Source: Setophaga petechia (lineage: Eukaryota; Chordata; Aves; Passeriformes; Parulidae). From it: a DNA stretch of 64,000 nucleotides. Within the stretch, counting starts at the first letter, position 1. Every line of letters starts with the position of its first letter. The position numbers were made by a program, and so were the translations under genes. The stretch covers positions 51,929,501 through 51,993,500 of the forward strand of contig JANCRA010000001.1 of assembly GCA_024362935.1 (NCBI GenBank), in the 5' to 3' direction. The notes beneath the pieces are model-generated. The model was not told the DNA's origin. It searched no databases and was given only the letters and a program-made list of their open reading frames with translations. Shown piece by piece: positions 61,318-64,000 of this stretch.

Positions 61318-64000
61318 CTGTCAGGAGAAACAGAAAAAAAAAGAAAAAAAAGAATGGAATTGGTTTTTCATCTACACAGAAGAAGGCATGTGTCTACAGG
61401 CAGGAAGATTTTGCCCCTGGTTTTAGCAAGAAGAAAACAGCGTTTCAAAATAAATCATAGGGAGCTTTTGTCTTCAAGCTGAATGCAGTTTACAAATCTT
61501 CAAGCTTGAGGAAATACAAGGAAATGGAAGTGTTACAAGCATAGAAATTTATCATAACCAAAGCACATTTGTAACCACAATGTCTCTTTTTTAAATATGT
61601 AAAAGCAGTGTGCATGTAAATGACATGTAGATGTTATTTCTGCAAATGGAGGGAAAGAAAATAAACCAAATGAAATGACAACTCTGATTGTCACTTTTTT
61701 CAGTGTCCACTGGTTTCACAGGACTGCCAGCTGGATTAGCTTCTTTATTTACACTTAACACCAAGACACATGTATTGCTGCATTTTAGCTAGTCTCCCAT
61801 ATGCCTGTAAGCCAGATAAACAGCTACAGGCAGGTGGGCAAGCCTTTCCTGCTTACCAGATCCACTCCACACAAGGATGTTCTTTGCAATGCTGCTTCAC
61901 ACTTCTTCCACCCTGCGATGAAGGGAAGTGTGTGTACTTGTACAGGCACTCACACGCTACATTTGCTAACGTGGGAGCTGCTGCCACACCTCTGCCTGGA
62001 GAAAAGGAGGGGTAATCCTTCTTCACATGGGCTGTAAAACTAAGATTATCACTTGCTCCACCTCAGGAGGGCAGTGGGAGTAGAGGTGTAGTAGAGGTGT
62101 GCTTGGCCCCAAATGTTGTTCCAGCAAATAGGGGGAGGAGGAGGTTTTTGCCTGCTTTCTCCCACTCACTTTCTACCTGGACAACGGAGCTGGGGACATG
62201 GGATATCTGCTGCATCTTAGGGTTTTTGGGTGCTGGGATGGCAGGAGGAGTATTCCACATTACTCTGCTAAATAACATTTAGTCATCTCCTAAATTATCC
62301 TCTCAAAGACCGATTTTCAAACACGAGGATAAGAGAAGAAGTGTGAGAAGCAGTGTAGGGACTCTGTCCTGCTCCTAGCCTAGTTTTCACATGATGTACT
62401 ACCTACAACTTTAAAAGAATTGCTGCTGCACAGGGGAGGGAGTCGACTTCTAGCCGGGAAGAAAGCAGCACCTTGAATACCTGTTTGCCCTTTACCTGAA
62501 GGCTTTGGTTTTCTTCTGCCATCCCCTGTTATCATTAGGTGTAACATCATAAAAATGAATGCACTGATATCCAATATTTGCACCCCTTCCATATCTCAAA
62601 TGAGACGAGACTGCAGTGAGCCAGCACCTCTGCTTCCTTGTCTGCCCCAAGGCCCCCTGAGGTGCTCCAGGAGGGCTCACAGGGACAAAGACCTGCCTAT
62701 GTTTCCAAGCCCCTTCGGCCTTGTGGGAATGTGGCCTGGCTTTGGGCATGTTTGGGCTCCCATCTGCTAAGCAGAACATGGGGCAAGGGGGAGAAAGATG
62801 AAGCAGCAGCAATTTGGGGGGGACAAAGTGGCCCTGCGGAGGTCAGACAGACAATCTCAGCTACAGAGATGCCATGGCAGCTACAGCCTTGAATCCTTTT
62901 CCTTTTAGCAGGGCTTGTCACAAACAAAAGCATACCAATGTTGTATTCAAGTCTTTTGTTGTTTGTTTGGGTTTTTTCCCTTTAGGTATTAGAATGAAAA
63001 CATAGCATTAAGTCTTCCACTGAAGTTTATAAAATATGTATTATTTAACCACATGACCAGAAGAGCTCCCTAAGGTAACCGCTTATTAAGACAGTTCTTT
63101 AAAAATCACTATTATGGACCTAGCAGACCAGAACAGCTCCTTTGAAGCATTTCCAGTCAATCCCACTAATAAATATTTAGCGTGATGCAAATTGAAAATA
63201 CACTCTCACAATACTTCAGAAAGGTAGTCACTAGATAAAGTTTACAGCTTTAGTCACTTGGGATATTTTTCTCCCCAAGATTCCACCATCAGTGAGAGCA
63301 TGCTATTGTCCTAGTTGCATACCAATTAATAAAATATAAATAATATTCTTTTTCACAAAAAAAAAAAAAAAAGAACAAATTAAGTGGAAACCCCCCATTT
63401 TTTTTTTCCCAATTTCCTCTTTTCTCATCCCCAGATAAAAGCTTCCTGCATTTCCAGATACTTTTCAAAATTATTCCCTGGAAATCAGAAAAGTGTCTGC
63501 TTTAAAGCACAGCCCATTCTTGAATCTGATTGAAGAGCCTTTGGTTGCAGATGTGTGCAGGAATTAAACAGTTATTTAGGGAAGATATGCTACCTTCAGT
63601 GATGGAAAGGAATCTGTGGGTTAGAAGACCCCCAACAGTGCAAACTGCACACATTAACAGTGTTGTGCCTCAGAAAACAAGACCTGGTGATAAGAGGATG
63701 TGGAGATTACTGTGAATAGCTCCATCCCACATCCACAGAAAAAACCAGAGCCAAGCGATGAAAGACAACATGGGAATGGTGCTGAAAGGACGAATACAAA
63801 GGACTCTTCACCAGAAGAACAAACTGAAAGTCTACTGCAAAGTTGATTTGCTTCTATTTTGTGCTACTGCACATTAATTTTTTGGTTGCAGGAGAAAGAC
63901 TGTGGATGCCCTAAGGTATATAATTTCTAGGCATTTTTGGCTTTCTTCACAGGTTTTTTTTTTTTTTTCTTTATTGTCTTTTTTTTTCTTGGTGCAGCTT
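61318..64000 (-). other. ADGRL3: ADGRL3 intron, partial
   Basis: This is the intron upstream of the TM6-TM7 exon and runs off the window. I searched for the exon that should end just before the Ser-Trp-Val motif and did not find it here. A 15-17 nt A run lies at about 63357-63373, and T-rich low-complexity sequence lies at 63953-63990. Confidence 0.8.

Noticed and set aside
62380..62592. Hydrophobic minus-strand frame upstream of the TM6 exon, considered as the missing TM5 exon of ADGRL3
   Set aside because: The peptide does not match the latrophilin TM4-TM5 region, and its end does not provide the phase needed to join 61317.

Overview
This window is vertebrate nuclear DNA, most likely from a bird. 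The evidence is vertebrate-type split coding exons with clean splice sites, a low density of recognisable interspersed repeats, one decayed CR1-type LINE fragment, and no sign of mammalian SINEs. It has no prokaryotic-type operons. The species call is an inference. The only protein-coding gene I recognise with confidence is the 3' end of ADGRL3 (latrophilin-3, LPHN3), an adhesion G-protein-coupled receptor. It lies on the minus strand, so the transcript runs from high to low coordinates.

Layout in transcription order: 64000-61318 is intron. The exon at 61149-61317 encodes TM6, extracellular loop 3 and TM7. The exon at 58268-58393 encodes the juxtamembrane tail, and 55589-55685 encodes the next part of the tail. 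A 15.6 kb intron follows. Then comes a cluster of tail exons that all accept the same incoming phase: an in-frame 129-nt cassette (39902-40030), a possible 20-nt microexon (39479-39498), a frame-shifting 52-nt cassette (36443-36494), and the main terminal coding exon (33604-34409), which ends in the PDZ ligand VTSL. The probable 3'UTR covers about 31560-33603.

The alternative exons define distinct intracellular tails. Skipping or including the 129-nt exon keeps the frame. Including the 52-nt exon shifts the frame, so the first 61 nt of the terminal exon are read in a second frame that stops early and loses the PDZ ligand. About 8 kb beyond the canonical last exon, at 25623-25690, there is a well-formed acceptor followed by a short phase-compatible reading frame ending in DSVI, also a class I PDZ-type terminus. 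I regard this as the most interesting unexplained object in the window: a possible second, distal terminal exon of ADGRL3, or the last exon of an unrecognised gene.

The rest (1-24.6 kb, 26-31.5 kb and the introns) has no supportable genes. It holds simple repeats, small tandem duplications, an old CR1 piece, and several AT-rich, CpG-retaining blocks that look like conserved non-coding regulatory elements, the best at about 22.05-22.74 kb. No tRNA, rRNA, CRISPR or intact mobile element was seen.
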